From the NCBI GenBank assembly GCA_903844635.1, contig CAIMUF010000077.1, positions 1 to 64,000 of the forward strand: 64,000 bases of DNA. The letters run 5' to 3'. The notes under the pieces are model-generated. The model saw only the letters and a list, made by a program, of their open reading frames with translations. It had not been told where the DNA came from and did not search any database. Origin of the DNA: an uncultured Sulfuricurvum sp. (GTDB lineage: Bacteria; Campylobacterota; Campylobacteria; Campylobacterales; Sulfurimonadaceae). How positions within the stretch are numbered: position 1 is the stretch's first letter; each line of letters opens with the position of its first letter. Both the position numbers and the translations under genes were made by a program. Shown here in pieces: positions 47,943 to 57,038 of the stretch.

Positions 47943-49159
47943 ACATCCCCTCCTTTTGGAAACTGATAGTCGAAACGGGTATATTCAATCGTTGAATCAA
48001 TACGAATATCAACCCCTTCTTCATCACAAATCGATTTTACCAAACTAAGTCCCAGCCCAAATCCATCGGTTTTTTTACGCTCACGATAGTAGGCTTCAAA
48101 AATCTTATCCACATCATGAATTTTTTGTGATTTACTCTCAACCCAAAAAGCACACGCATCGATATTAGAACTCACGCCCACTCGAACAACTTCTCCATTT
48201 TTGGTGTATTTGATCGCATTTGTGAGATTATTATCAATAACACGCTGAAGTTTTGTCTCATTAAAAACAATCCATGCAGGAAATTCAGGTTTACTGTATT
48301 CGAATGATAAGTTTGAAAATTGGGCGACCTCATCGAAAAATTCAAGCCGTTTTTCGACGTATTCGCTTAAGTCCATCGCTTTTTTGGGATACTCAATCTG
48401 ATCTTTTTTAACCAAATAACTCAAATCGTCGTAAATACTAAAGATATTTTTGACCGCTGCTTCGATTTTAGCCAGATAACGGTTACGCCCCTCGCTCATA
48501 CTAAAAAGCTCGATATTTGCCATAATAACTGAAAGAGGAGTATGTGTTTCATGTATGGCATAACGGATAAACTGCTTGTGCGATTCAAGCAACCCTTGAG
48601 AAAACATCTGTTCCTCTTCAAGCGCTTCATTTTTCAGTTGCAGTGCTTTTGTTTTTAGTTTTACTCGATCTTCTAAACTCGCATTGAGCGTACGAAGTGA
48701 TTCTTTTTGCTCATAAATCGTTGATCCCATCTCATTGGCATAACCCGCCATTTTTTTGAACTCATTAAAATAGAGCTCATCAGGGAGAATAGCTTCTACT
48801 TTTTCATGTGCCGATTCAAAAAAAGTCAAAAAACGCTCCATATCACGAGCAATCATACTGTTGATGATTTTTGAAATTCCGACAATAAATCCAAATAAAA
48901 TCAACGCGAGCGTTGCAATCTCTACCATTATTTTTATCAAACGTGTTTTGGGTAAATCTTGAAACGAAAGTGAACTGCTCAATGGAGTATTTTTACTAAT
49001 CTCAATACCATGGGCTGCTGTTTTTAAAAAATCTTTGTATTCATCATAGATCAATAATGACGAAAAAATAACCGTTAAAAAAAGGATAAAGACAATGGTA
49101 TAGAAATTAAGTTCTCGTAAAGAAATACGAGACAACCTATGCTGTAACCAAGACTCCAT
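47939..49159 (-). CDS. Sensor histidine kinase
   Basis: About 406 residues. Two membrane helices flank a short periplasmic loop of about 45 residues, then a coiled coil (LNASLEDRVKLKTKALQLK), a HisKA-type box with the His in YAIHETHTPLSVI, and a HATPase domain (NNLTNAIKYTKNG, FGLGLSLVKSICD). The small periplasmic part suggests that the signal is sensed in or near the membrane. The start at 49159 is preferred, because AGGAATGG precedes it, to an ATG 13 codons earlier. Confidence 0.9.
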   Translation of the reverse strand: MESWLQHRLSRISLRELNFYTIVFILFLTVIFSSLLIYDEYKDFLKTAAHGIEISKNTPLSSSLSFQDLPKTRLIKIMVEIATLALILFGFIVGISKIINSMIARDMERFLTFFESAHEKVEAILPDELYFNEFKKMAGYANEMGSTIYEQKESLRTLNASLEDRVKLKTKALQLKNEALEEEQMFSQGLLESHKQFIRYAIHETHTPLSVIMANIELFSMSEGRNRYLAKIEAAVKNIFSIYDDLSYLVKKDQIEYPKKAMDLSEYVEKRLEFFDEVAQFSNLSFEYSKPEFPAWIVFNETKLQRVIDNNLTNAIKYTKNGEVVRVGVSSNIDACAFWVESKSQKIHDVDKIFEAYYRERKKTDGFGLGLSLVKSICDEEGVDIRIDSTIEYTRFDYQFPKGGDV

Positions 49160-49226
49160 GCCATTCCTGTCAAATAAAATTGCTCCATTATAACTCATTA
49201 CACCCGATTGGTTAAGAAAAACCGAC

Positions 49227-49232
49227 TATAAT
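49227..49232 (+). promoter_or_regulatory. -10 element for the cyclophilin gene
   Basis: TATAAT 28 bases before the start codon, with AAGGA near the start. Confidence 0.5.
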
Positions 49233-49260
49233 TTCAAAAAATTCCCTCAAGGATCACCTA

Positions 49261-49767
49261 ATGTTCGGACGCAAAGAACTTAAAACATATACTGTCACTC
49301 CAGAAGAGATGGCAAGCTACCAATGGGCGAAAATGACCACAGCCAAAGGCGTTATGTGGATCAAACTATACAATGATGAAACTCCAAACACCGTTGCAAA
49401 CTTCGCTGCAATGGTAAAAGACGGCTATTATGACGGTCTTAACTTTCACCGTGTAATCCCAGGATTCATGGCTCAAGGCGGATGTCCTCATGGTTCTGGT
49501 ACCGGCGGTCCAGGTTGGGCAATCCCTTGTGAAACAGCACTTAACACACACCGTCACGTTAAGGGAACATTGTCAATGGCACACGCAGGTCCAAACACAG
49601 GTGGAAGCCAGTTCTTCATCTGTTTTGCTGCAACTCCACATCTTGATGGTGTTCACACAGTATTCGGCGGAATTGAGAAAGATGACACTGAATCAATGGC
49701 AGTTCTTGACAGTATCGCTATGCGTGACGTTATTGAAAAAGTTGAAATTTTGGCTGAGAAGAATTAA
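49261..49767 (+). CDS. Cyclophilin-type peptidyl-prolyl isomerase
   Basis: A 168-residue cytoplasmic cyclophilin (no signal peptide). The active-site segments FHRVIPGFMAQGG, GTLSMAHAGPNTGGSQFFI and HLDGVHTVFGGI are all intact. It assists protein folding. It is a single gene. Confidence 0.95.
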   Translation: MFGRKELKTYTVTPEEMASYQWAKMTTAKGVMWIKLYNDETPNTVANFAAMVKDGYYDGLNFHRVIPGFMAQGGCPHGSGTGGPGWAIPCETALNTHRHVKGTLSMAHAGPNTGGSQFFICFAATPHLDGVHTVFGGIEKDDTESMAVLDSIAMRDVIEKVEILAEKN

Positions 49768-49884
49768 TTTCAAAACGACACATGAGCAAAGCCCATGTAT
49801 CTACGCTAACGCTGAGTTTTCCTCGGCGGAAAGCCCACGTGCAGTGAACCGCACTTTTAAAAAACTTTTCAAAGGCTTTTAACT

Positions 49885-50964
49885 ATGCTAGTACACATCT
49901 GTTGCAGTGTTGATTCCCATTTCTTTATGGAAAAACTGCAGCAGGAATTTCCCGATGAAAAACTCATCGGGTTCTTCTATGATCCCAATATCCACCCTTA
50001 CAGCGAATATCAACTACGCCTTTTAGACGTAGAACGAAGTTGTAAAAAACTGGGGATTGAGCTCATCGAAGGTCAATACGATTTTGAAGATTGGATGAAT
50101 GCCGTCCGAGGACTCGAAAAAGAACCTGAAAAAGGGGCGCGTTGCGAAGTATGTTTTGACCGACGTTTTGAAGTGAGTGCTTACAAAGCATTGGAACTCG
50201 GTGAAAAATCGATGACCACCACCCTACTTGTCAGCCCGCTAAAATCGCAAGAACAACTCAAAAAAAGCGGCGATGTGTTTCATGCAACGCATGGCGTCGA
50301 GTTCATCGCGTTTGATTACCGTAAAAATGGCGGAAGCAACGACCAATCCCGTGTGAGCAAAGAAGAACAACTGTATCGTCAAGACTACTGCGGCTGTATC
50401 TTCGGACTCACCATGCAACGCGACCAGCAACATCGTCTGATGGATGAGATGTTCTCTCCCCTCTCTCGCCAAATTCTCCCTGCTTCCATCGAAGAGCGTA
50501 TTGAACTTTATACCAAGCGCATGGATCTCGAAGACTCAAACATACCCTATAAAATCATCCGCGAGCGATTTTTAAATTATCGGCTCATGCGTGCTTCGGT
50601 AAAAACAGGTACAGTCATCATCCCATCCTATCCACTCTTTTACTCAACCATCAACCGCACATCGACCGAGGGGAAAATTGATTTTGAGATAAATGGCCAG
50701 TTTTTTCTCAACCGTGAAGAAGTACGTTTTATCACTCTCCAGACCTTCAACACCCTCACCGCATCAGTCTATAAAAATACTCAAGAGTTGATGTTTAACG
50801 CACCTGCTATCGAGATCGAAATGGCTTTACGTGCCAAGCTTACCGAAAGCGCGTTCAACACCTCTGCAATCATCGTCGTGGATGAAATACCGGCCGCTAA
50901 AATCACCCTTCTCTTAGAGACGAAAACATATGACGATACGAAAGAAAAGCTCCTACTGCTGTAA
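49885..50964 (+). CDS. queH: QueH-type epoxyqueuosine reductase
   Basis: A 359-residue enzyme of the DUF208/QueH family, which makes queuosine from epoxyqueuosine in tRNA. Four conserved cysteines are visible: C6-C7 in HICCSVD, C87 and C90 in RCEVCFDRR, and C169/C171 in DYCGC. The core takes up about 180 residues; the rest is an extra C-terminal domain of about 180 residues without recognised motifs, which I recall as common in Campylobacterota. The 117-base gap upstream shows no convincing preQ1 riboswitch. Confidence 0.88.
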   Translation: MLVHICCSVDSHFFMEKLQQEFPDEKLIGFFYDPNIHPYSEYQLRLLDVERSCKKLGIELIEGQYDFEDWMNAVRGLEKEPEKGARCEVCFDRRFEVSAYKALELGEKSMTTTLLVSPLKSQEQLKKSGDVFHATHGVEFIAFDYRKNGGSNDQSRVSKEEQLYRQDYCGCIFGLTMQRDQQHRLMDEMFSPLSRQILPASIEERIELYTKRMDLEDSNIPYKIIRERFLNYRLMRASVKTGTVIIPSYPLFYSTINRTSTEGKIDFEINGQFFLNREEVRFITLQTFNTLTASVYKNTQELMFNAPAIEIEMALRAKLTESAFNTSAIIVVDEIPAAKITLLLETKTYDDTKEKLLLL

Positions 50965-51014
50965 AACTCTCTAATACGCCTACTTTTTAATCACACATAA
51001 AGCACTTAGTCCAC

Positions 51015-51020
51015 TATAAT
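51015..51020 (+). promoter_or_regulatory. -10 element for the Kef-type antiporter gene
   Basis: TATAAT ends only 7 bases before the ATG at 51028, so the mRNA would be leaderless or nearly so. Confidence 0.45.
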
Positions 51021-51027
51021 CATCTTT

Positions 51028-52638
51028 ATGGAAAACTTACTCTTATCAATCTTTTTAACCATTGCCATTGCCACAGTTCTCAACATCATCCTAAGGCGAT
51101 TTGGGATATCTCATATCATAGGCTACATTGCGACAGGGACAATCATTAGCACCCTCTTTGGCTTTAATGGACATGGCAATGATTCTTTAGAGTTAATCGG
51201 TGAATTTGGGATCGTCTTTTTGATGTTTACGATCGGACTGGAACTCAGTCTTGATAAAATCAAAAAAATGAAAGAGATTCTCCTCACAAACGGTCTGCTG
51301 CAAGTATTATTCAGCGTCGTGGTGATCTTTTTGCTCTCCTTTACACTTTTTCATCTCGATTTCAACACATCACTTATCATCTCTTTGGCCTTTTCGCTCT
51401 CGTCCACCGCCATCGTCCTCACCTATCTCAAAGAGTCCAAAGACATACACACGCCCTATGGGCAAAAGTCGATGGGAATTTTGATCTTTCAAGATCTTGC
51501 CGTTATCCCCATTTTGATTCTCATCACTTTTTTGTCCAACGAAACCCTCTCGCTGGGCGAAGTCTTATGGAAAACGATACTCTCAGCAATTTTTGTCGTG
51601 GTATTTATGTTTACCCTTGGGGAAAAGATTGTCAATGCCCTTTTGCAGTTTTCGGCTAAAACAGAGCTTGAAGAACTCTTCTTGGGTTCTGTATTTTCCA
51701 TTCTTATCGGAGCTTCACTGCTTGCCCACAGTATGGGATTTACGTACTCGCTAGGAGCGTTTATAGCAGGGATGATTATCGCCGACACCCGTTTTAACGT
51801 CAAAGTCGAATCGGATATCGCAAGCTATAAAGATCTGCTTCTTGGAGCCTTTTTTTTTGGGGTAGGAACCAAGATAGATATGCTCTATTTTTTAGAAAAC
51901 ATCCATATCATCACGTTTATTTTCATCTTTTCCATGCTCTTTAAAGCGATAGTTATTTATAGCATTATTCGACGTAACTCCGATAAAAACACCTCCGCCA
52001 AAACAGCTCTCGCACTTGCACAGATTGGTGAATTTTCCTTTGCCATTTTTGCTCTTGCAGGATCGCAAAATCTTATTTCTCAAGAGATGTCCAGTTTTTT
52101 GATCCTCGTAAGTGTCATATCCATGATCCTCACTCCCTTTATTATCGGAAATATTTATAAACTCTCTTCTTATTTTGAAAAAGAGTTTTATGAATCCGAT
52201 GTTATAACACCTATCAAACGCCAAGGCCACATTATCGTCGCCGGATTTGCGACACTTGGTAAAATTGTTGCCGCTTCTTTACAAGCAAAGGAAGCAAACT
52301 TTATCATCATATCTGATAACCTTAAACACGTTTTACATGCTAGGAAACTTGGCTACATGGCATATTTTGGGCACTTAAACAAACTCCCCGTTTTAGAGTC
52401 GTTGATGGTCAAAGAGACAAAAGCTGTCATCATCACAATGAGCAGTGAACACAATAGACGACTCATCAGCGAAGCCATCCTCAACTACAACAAAGACGCC
52501 AATATCATTATCAAAATCGACAGCGCTGAAGAGCGAAAAAGCATGAGAGACCTATCTGGATTAGAATTTGTTGATGCAAGTTTTGAAGTCGCAGATTTAC
52601 TTGTCAGACATGCACTCAAAAATGAGTATTTAAAGTAA
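51028..52638 (+). CDS. Kef-type cation:proton antiporter with TrkA-N domain
   Basis: A 536-residue CPA2-family antiporter. About twelve helices (residues 1-385) with EFGIVFLMFTIGLELS and FQDLAVIPI are followed by a cytoplasmic Rossmann TrkA-N domain (GHIIVAGFATLGKIVAASL). It is probably a K+/H+ antiporter for pH or electrophile stress, regulated by nucleotide binding. A -10 (TATAAT, 51015-51020) lies very near its start. Confidence 0.9.
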   Translation: MENLLLSIFLTIAIATVLNIILRRFGISHIIGYIATGTIISTLFGFNGHGNDSLELIGEFGIVFLMFTIGLELSLDKIKKMKEILLTNGLLQVLFSVVVIFLLSFTLFHLDFNTSLIISLAFSLSSTAIVLTYLKESKDIHTPYGQKSMGILIFQDLAVIPILILITFLSNETLSLGEVLWKTILSAIFVVVFMFTLGEKIVNALLQFSAKTELEELFLGSVFSILIGASLLAHSMGFTYSLGAFIAGMIIADTRFNVKVESDIASYKDLLLGAFFFGVGTKIDMLYFLENIHIITFIFIFSMLFKAIVIYSIIRRNSDKNTSAKTALALAQIGEFSFAIFALAGSQNLISQEMSSFLILVSVISMILTPFIIGNIYKLSSYFEKEFYESDVITPIKRQGHIIVAGFATLGKIVAASLQAKEANFIIISDNLKHVLHARKLGYMAYFGHLNKLPVLESLMVKETKAVIITMSSEHNRRLISEAILNYNKDANIIIKIDSAEERKSMRDLSGLEFVDASFEVADLLVRHALKNEYLK

Positions 52639-52714
52639 GTTGAAAGCTAATTATCATTAATTAACTATTTTTGCGGTAAAATTGGCGGACTTTTTACTTA
52701 AGGTGTTTATAAAT

Positions 52715-53158
52715 ATGATGGATGTCATTCAAATACAAAAAATTTTACCTCACCGTTTTCCTTTTCTCCTCGTCGATAGAGTAACGAGTATTACTCCGAA
52801 CGAATCGCTTATTGGCTTTAAAAATGTCACCATCGGTGAACAAATATTCGAAGGTCATTTTCCTGGACACCCTATCTATCCAGGTGTTATGATTTTAGAG
52901 GGAATGGCTCAAGCTGGCGGAATCTTGGCATTTCAGAGCATGGACATGACCGAAGAAGAAGCAGCTAAAAAAGTAGTCTATTTCATGAGTATCGATGGTG
53001 CAAAATTTCGTGCCCCAGTCCGTCCTGGTGATCGTCTCCAATACCACATGACCGTCATTAAGCACAAAGGCGCTATCTGGGTTTTAGAGGGTAAAGCGTA
53101 TGTTGATGACACGCTTGTTGCTCAAGCTGAACTCAAAGCTATGATCGTGGACAAGTAG
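52715..53158 (+). CDS. fabZ: FabZ, 3-hydroxyacyl-ACP dehydratase
   Basis: A 147-residue fatty acid synthesis dehydratase with the catalytic segment [24 protein letters not shown] (His and Glu). The ATG at 52715 is used because the protein then starts directly at the conserved [14 protein letters not shown]; an upstream start would add unrelated residues. It begins the run fabZ-lpxA-clpX-mreB-mreC-carB. Confidence 0.96.
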   Translation: MMDVIQIQKILPHRFPFLLVDRVTSITPNESLIGFKNVTIGEQIFEGHFPGHPIYPGVMILEGMAQAGGILAFQSMDMTEEEAAKKVVYFMSIDGAKFRAPVRPGDRLQYHMTVIKHKGAIWVLEGKAYVDDTLVAQAELKAMIVDK

Positions 53159-53164
53159 GACATT

Positions 53165-53950
53165 ATGGGTAAAATATCTCCACTTGCAGTGATTGAAGAG
53201 GGTGCTCTTATCGCAGAGGATGTTGAAATCGGACCTTTTTGTTTTATCTCCAGCCAATCTACGATTGGAAAAGGGACTAAGATAGCTGCCAGCACGTGTA
53301 TTTATGGAAAAACTACCATTGGAGAAAATAACACTATTTTTTCACATGCTGTTTTGGGCTCCGTTCCCCAAGACTTAAAGTATGCAGGTGAAGAAGTTGA
53401 ACTTATCATTGGCGACCATAATACCATTCGTGAGTTCACTCTTTTTAATCCAGGAACTGCAGGCGGCGGGAGCAAAACCGTTGTAGGTGACCACAATCTC
53501 TTTATGGGATATGTTCACTTAGGGCATGATGTTATCATCGGAGACCACTGTATTCTTGCAAATGCTGCAACCCTTGCAGGACATGTAGAAATGGGTAATT
53601 ATGCCGTTGTCGGAGGTATGACACCGATTCATCAGTTTGTAAAAATTGGGGATTATGCCATGATAGCCGGAGCATCTGCCCTATCCCAGGACGTACCTCC
53701 GTATTGTCTCGTAGAAGGCAATCGTGCAGTATTACGAGGACTTAATCTCAACGGTCTGCGCCGTCATGTTGCACGTGAAGATATTGACGCTCTTAGAGCT
53801 GCCTATCGAGAACTTTTTGAGTCAGGGAAACCTCTTCAAGAGAATGCAGCCGCACTATTAGAAGCCACATCAAGTGAGTATGTAAAAAATATATGTACCT
53901 TTATTATTAACACCAAACGGGGCATCCCCTTCGAAAGGAAAGAATCATGA
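53165..53950 (+). CDS. lpxA: LpxA, UDP-GlcNAc acyltransferase
   Basis: A 261-residue hexapeptide-repeat enzyme, first step of lipid A synthesis. The left-handed helix repeats ([33 protein letters not shown] with the catalytic His) and the C-terminal helices are present. It is 6 bases after fabZ and overlaps clpX by 4. Confidence 0.97.
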   Translation: MGKISPLAVIEEGALIAEDVEIGPFCFISSQSTIGKGTKIAASTCIYGKTTIGENNTIFSHAVLGSVPQDLKYAGEEVELIIGDHNTIREFTLFNPGTAGGGSKTVVGDHNLFMGYVHLGHDVIIGDHCILANAATLAGHVEMGNYAVVGGMTPIHQFVKIGDYAMIAGASALSQDVPPYCLVEGNRAVLRGLNLNGLRRHVAREDIDALRAAYRELFESGKPLQENAAALLEATSSEYVKNICTFIINTKRGIPFERKES

Positions 53951-55179
53951 ACCACCGTCATTGTAGCTTCTGTGAAGCGCAAGAGAGCGACCAAAACCCA
54001 CTAATTGCTGGTAACAATGTTTACATTTGTAAAAATTGTGTATTTTCAGCTTATAAAATTATGTTTGGAGAGAACAGCAATGATTCTTCTGCTGCACATG
54101 AGCATTTAAATACTGAATTACTGACTCCAAAAGAACTCAATACTTTTCTAGGTCAATACATTATTGGTCAAGAACGTGCGCGTAAACTTCTTTCAGTCGC
54201 TGTTTACAACCATTACAAACGGATTTTTAAACATCATAATGTAGACGATGATACTGAAATCGCCAAATCCAATGTCTTACTTATAGGACCTACCGGAAGC
54301 GGTAAAACACTCATGGCGCAAACCATTGCTCGTGTGCTCAATGTACCTATCGCCATTGCCGATGCAACCAGTCTTACTGAAGCTGGTTATGTTGGTGAAG
54401 ACGTTGAAAACATCCTTACAAAACTTCTCCAAGCCGCTGACGGTGATATTGAACGCGCACAACAGGGAATTGTCTTTATCGATGAAATTGACAAAATTTC
54501 CCGCATGAGCGAAAACCGTTCTATCACTCGTGATGTCTCGGGTGAAGGGGTTCAGCAAGCACTTCTTAAAATCATTGAAGGCGCTATCGTCAACATCCCT
54601 CCAAAAGGTGGGCGTAAGCACCCGAATCAAGATTTTATCCAAATCGACACGTCTGGAATTCTATTCATTTGCGGCGGTGCATTTGATGGATTAGGACAAA
54701 TTTTAGAGCGTAAAAAAGGGAAAAACGTCATGGGCTTTGGTCATGAAAAACGTAATTCCGCTGAAGGTGATGATAGCTTTGAAAACGTTGAACCCGATGA
54801 TTTGGTCAATTATGGCCTTATTCCTGAACTTATTGGACGTCTTCCAATTATTGCATCCTTGAATAAAATCACCGAAGATGAAATGGTACGTATTCTCACC
54901 GAGCCAAAAAACTGTCTTGCAAAACAATACATCAAACTTTTTGCCATCGATGACGTTGAGCTCACTTTCGAAAAAGAAGCATTGAATGCCATTGCAGCGA
55001 AAGCTCTTACCCGTAAAACAGGAGCACGCGGTCTTCGTGCAATCTTAGAAGAAATCATGGGTGAAATCATGTATGAGCTCCCAGAATACAGTGGATACGA
55101 AGTAATCATCACCAAAGAAGTGGTTGATGAAGCATCCCTTCCAGTTTACATCAAAAAAACGTCTCAAAAAAGCGCATAG
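53947..55179 (+). CDS. clpX: ClpX, ClpP-associated AAA+ unfoldase
   Basis: A 410-residue AAA+ protein. The N-terminal zinc finger has Cys at 7, 10, 29 and 32 (CSFC...CKNC). Walker A is GPTGSGKT and Walker B FIDEIDK, with the substrate-loop region GYVGEDVE. It unfolds substrates for ClpP. It is co-transcribed with lpxA and mreB. Confidence 0.97.
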   Translation: MNHRHCSFCEAQESDQNPLIAGNNVYICKNCVFSAYKIMFGENSNDSSAAHEHLNTELLTPKELNTFLGQYIIGQERARKLLSVAVYNHYKRIFKHHNVDDDTEIAKSNVLLIGPTGSGKTLMAQTIARVLNVPIAIADATSLTEAGYVGEDVENILTKLLQAADGDIERAQQGIVFIDEIDKISRMSENRSITRDVSGEGVQQALLKIIEGAIVNIPPKGGRKHPNQDFIQIDTSGILFICGGAFDGLGQILERKKGKNVMGFGHEKRNSAEGDDSFENVEPDDLVNYGLIPELIGRLPIIASLNKITEDEMVRILTEPKNCLAKQYIKLFAIDDVELTFEKEALNAIAAKALTRKTGARGLRAILEEIMGEIMYELPEYSGYEVIITKEVVDEASLPVYIKKTSQKSA

Positions 55180-55188
55180 GACATAATA

Positions 55189-56226
55189 ATGCTATTTAAT
55201 AAACTTATCGGACTCTTTTCAAACGACCTTGCCATCGACCTAGGCACCGCGAATACCCTTGTAATTGTTAAGGGAAAAGGTATTGTTATCAATGAGCCTT
55301 CTGTTGTTGCGGTCAAAACAGAAAAATACGGTCAACAAAGAGTCCTCGCAGTTGGACGTGAAGCCAAAGAAATGGTTGGTAAAACACCGGGGAATATCAA
55401 AGCTATCCGTCCTATGAAAGACGGAGTTATTGCCGATTTCGATATGACTGAAAAAATGATTCGCCGATTTATTGAAAAAGCGCATGGACGACGAAATCTT
55501 ATCAGTCCTCGCATTATCATTTGTATCCCTTACGGCTTAACACAAGTTGAGCGTAAAGCAGTTCGTGAATCAGCAATGAGTGCAGGAGCCAGGGAAGTCT
55601 ATCTGATCGACGAGCCTATGGCTGCCGCTATTGGTGCAGGAATTGATATTCGTGAGCCAAAAGGAAATGTTATCGTTGATATCGGTGGGGGAACAACAGA
55701 AATCGGTGTTATCTCATTGGGAGGATTGGTACTGTGCCGTTCTATTCGCGTTGCAGGTGACAAAATCGACCGTGCTATCATGGATTATGTCAAACGTAAA
55801 TACAATCTTCTTATCGGTGAACGTATCGCAGAAGACATCAAGATCAATATCGGTACTGCAATGCCATTGGCTCAAGAACTCAAAATGATTATCAACGGCC
55901 GCGATCAAGTAGAAGGTTTGTTAACATCTCTTGAACTTTCCAGTGAAGATGCTCGCGAAGCGATGCGTGATCCGCTCAAAGAGATTCTTGAAGCATTACG
56001 GGATGTGCTAGAGAATATGCCACCTGATTTAGCAGGTGATATTGTCAACAACGGTGTTATTTTAACAGGTGGCGGAGCATTGATTCGCCAACTTGACAAA
56101 TACCTTTCTGAAACCATTAAAATTCCTGTTTACGTTGCTGACGAGCCATTGCTTTGTGTAGCACGTGGTACAGGACGAGCGCTCGAAGAGATCGATCAAC
56201 TTCACGAACTTTTCGATAATGAATAA
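55189..56226 (+). CDS. mreB: MreB, actin-like cell shape protein
   Basis: A 345-residue actin homolog that organises lateral wall synthesis. The phosphate loops DLGTANTLV and DIGGGTTEIGV and the adenosine motif LTGGGALI are intact. It overlaps mreC by 8 bases. Confidence 0.97.
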   Translation: MLFNKLIGLFSNDLAIDLGTANTLVIVKGKGIVINEPSVVAVKTEKYGQQRVLAVGREAKEMVGKTPGNIKAIRPMKDGVIADFDMTEKMIRRFIEKAHGRRNLISPRIIICIPYGLTQVERKAVRESAMSAGAREVYLIDEPMAAAIGAGIDIREPKGNVIVDIGGGTTEIGVISLGGLVLCRSIRVAGDKIDRAIMDYVKRKYNLLIGERIAEDIKINIGTAMPLAQELKMIINGRDQVEGLLTSLELSSEDAREAMRDPLKEILEALRDVLENMPPDLAGDIVNNGVILTGGGALIRQLDKYLSETIKIPVYVADEPLLCVARGTGRALEEIDQLHELFDNE

Positions 56227-56980
56227 ACAGCGTCTTTCACTCACGCTTCTTCTTCTCGCATGTGTGGGCGGGGCTCTTTATTTTAGCCCTTTTTTACAAA
56301 CTCCCTTCATTCATCTCTCACAAAGCATCAAAATTACCTATTTAAACCAAATTCAAGGTTTTCAAAACTCTCTTACAAAGCATATTTCTCAAGAAAAAAC
56401 CATTACCGAATTACAACAGAAGAATCGCTATTATGAACGTGAAATTTTAACTCTTCACCAAGTAGCAAGTGAATACCAAAATCTATTGAAACTTCAAAAT
56501 AGTTCTATTAAAACACTTCCTTCCGTTGAACTTGTACGTACTATTTCTTATGTGAGAATGGGTGATCCTCATAAATTATGGCTTGAGATGGAGCATTTTG
56601 ATCCTGCTCGTGTTTATGGTTTGATTTATCGAGGTTATGTTGCCGGGATTGTTGTCTCTAAAAATCATTCCCCTATGGCACTTCTCAATGGTGATATAAA
56701 AAGTTCTTACGCCGTTTCAGTCGGGAATTCGCAAGCTCCAGGAATTGTACGAGGTAATAATGAACGTCATCTTGTTGTTGAATTTATCCCCACATGGATA
56801 CCAATTTATGTTGGAGATGAAATCGTTACTTCTGGTTTGGATCGAATTTTTTTCTCCGGACTTAAAGTAGGGAAAATAATCTCAATTTCCAAAGCAAGCG
56901 GTTACCAAAGCGCTGTAGTTGAACCCTATTTTTATGCTAAAAATCCTACTTATTTTCACGTCATAACCAAGGTAAAATAA
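56219..56980 (+). CDS. mreC: MreC, cell shape scaffold
   Basis: About 253 residues: an N-terminal membrane helix (RLSLTLLLLACVGGALYF), a coiled coil (ITELQQKNRYYEREIL) and a periplasmic double beta-barrel. It bridges MreB and the RodA/PBP2 complex. The ATG at 56219 overlaps the mreB stop. mreD is not in the next position. Confidence 0.93.
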   Translation: MNKQRLSLTLLLLACVGGALYFSPFLQTPFIHLSQSIKITYLNQIQGFQNSLTKHISQEKTITELQQKNRYYEREILTLHQVASEYQNLLKLQNSSIKTLPSVELVRTISYVRMGDPHKLWLEMEHFDPARVYGLIYRGYVAGIVVSKNHSPMALLNGDIKSSYAVSVGNSQAPGIVRGNNERHLVVEFIPTWIPIYVGDEIVTSGLDRIFFSGLKVGKIISISKASGYQSAVVEPYFYAKNPTYFHVITKVK

Positions 56981-57003
56981 TCAGGTTTTAAGTGCTTTTG
57001 CCC

Positions 57004-57009
57004 TATAAT
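57004..57009 (+). promoter_or_regulatory. -10 element for carB
   Basis: TATAAT 29 bases before the carB start, so carB can be transcribed apart from mreC. Confidence 0.5.
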
Positions 57010-57038
57010 TGACAAATTTTTCTGACAAAAGGGTAAGC

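Noticed and set aside
49768-49884. preQ1 riboswitch upstream of queH
   Set aside because: The gap has small hairpins such as TTTCC-TCGGC-GGAAA but no match to the preQ1 aptamer pattern that I could find.
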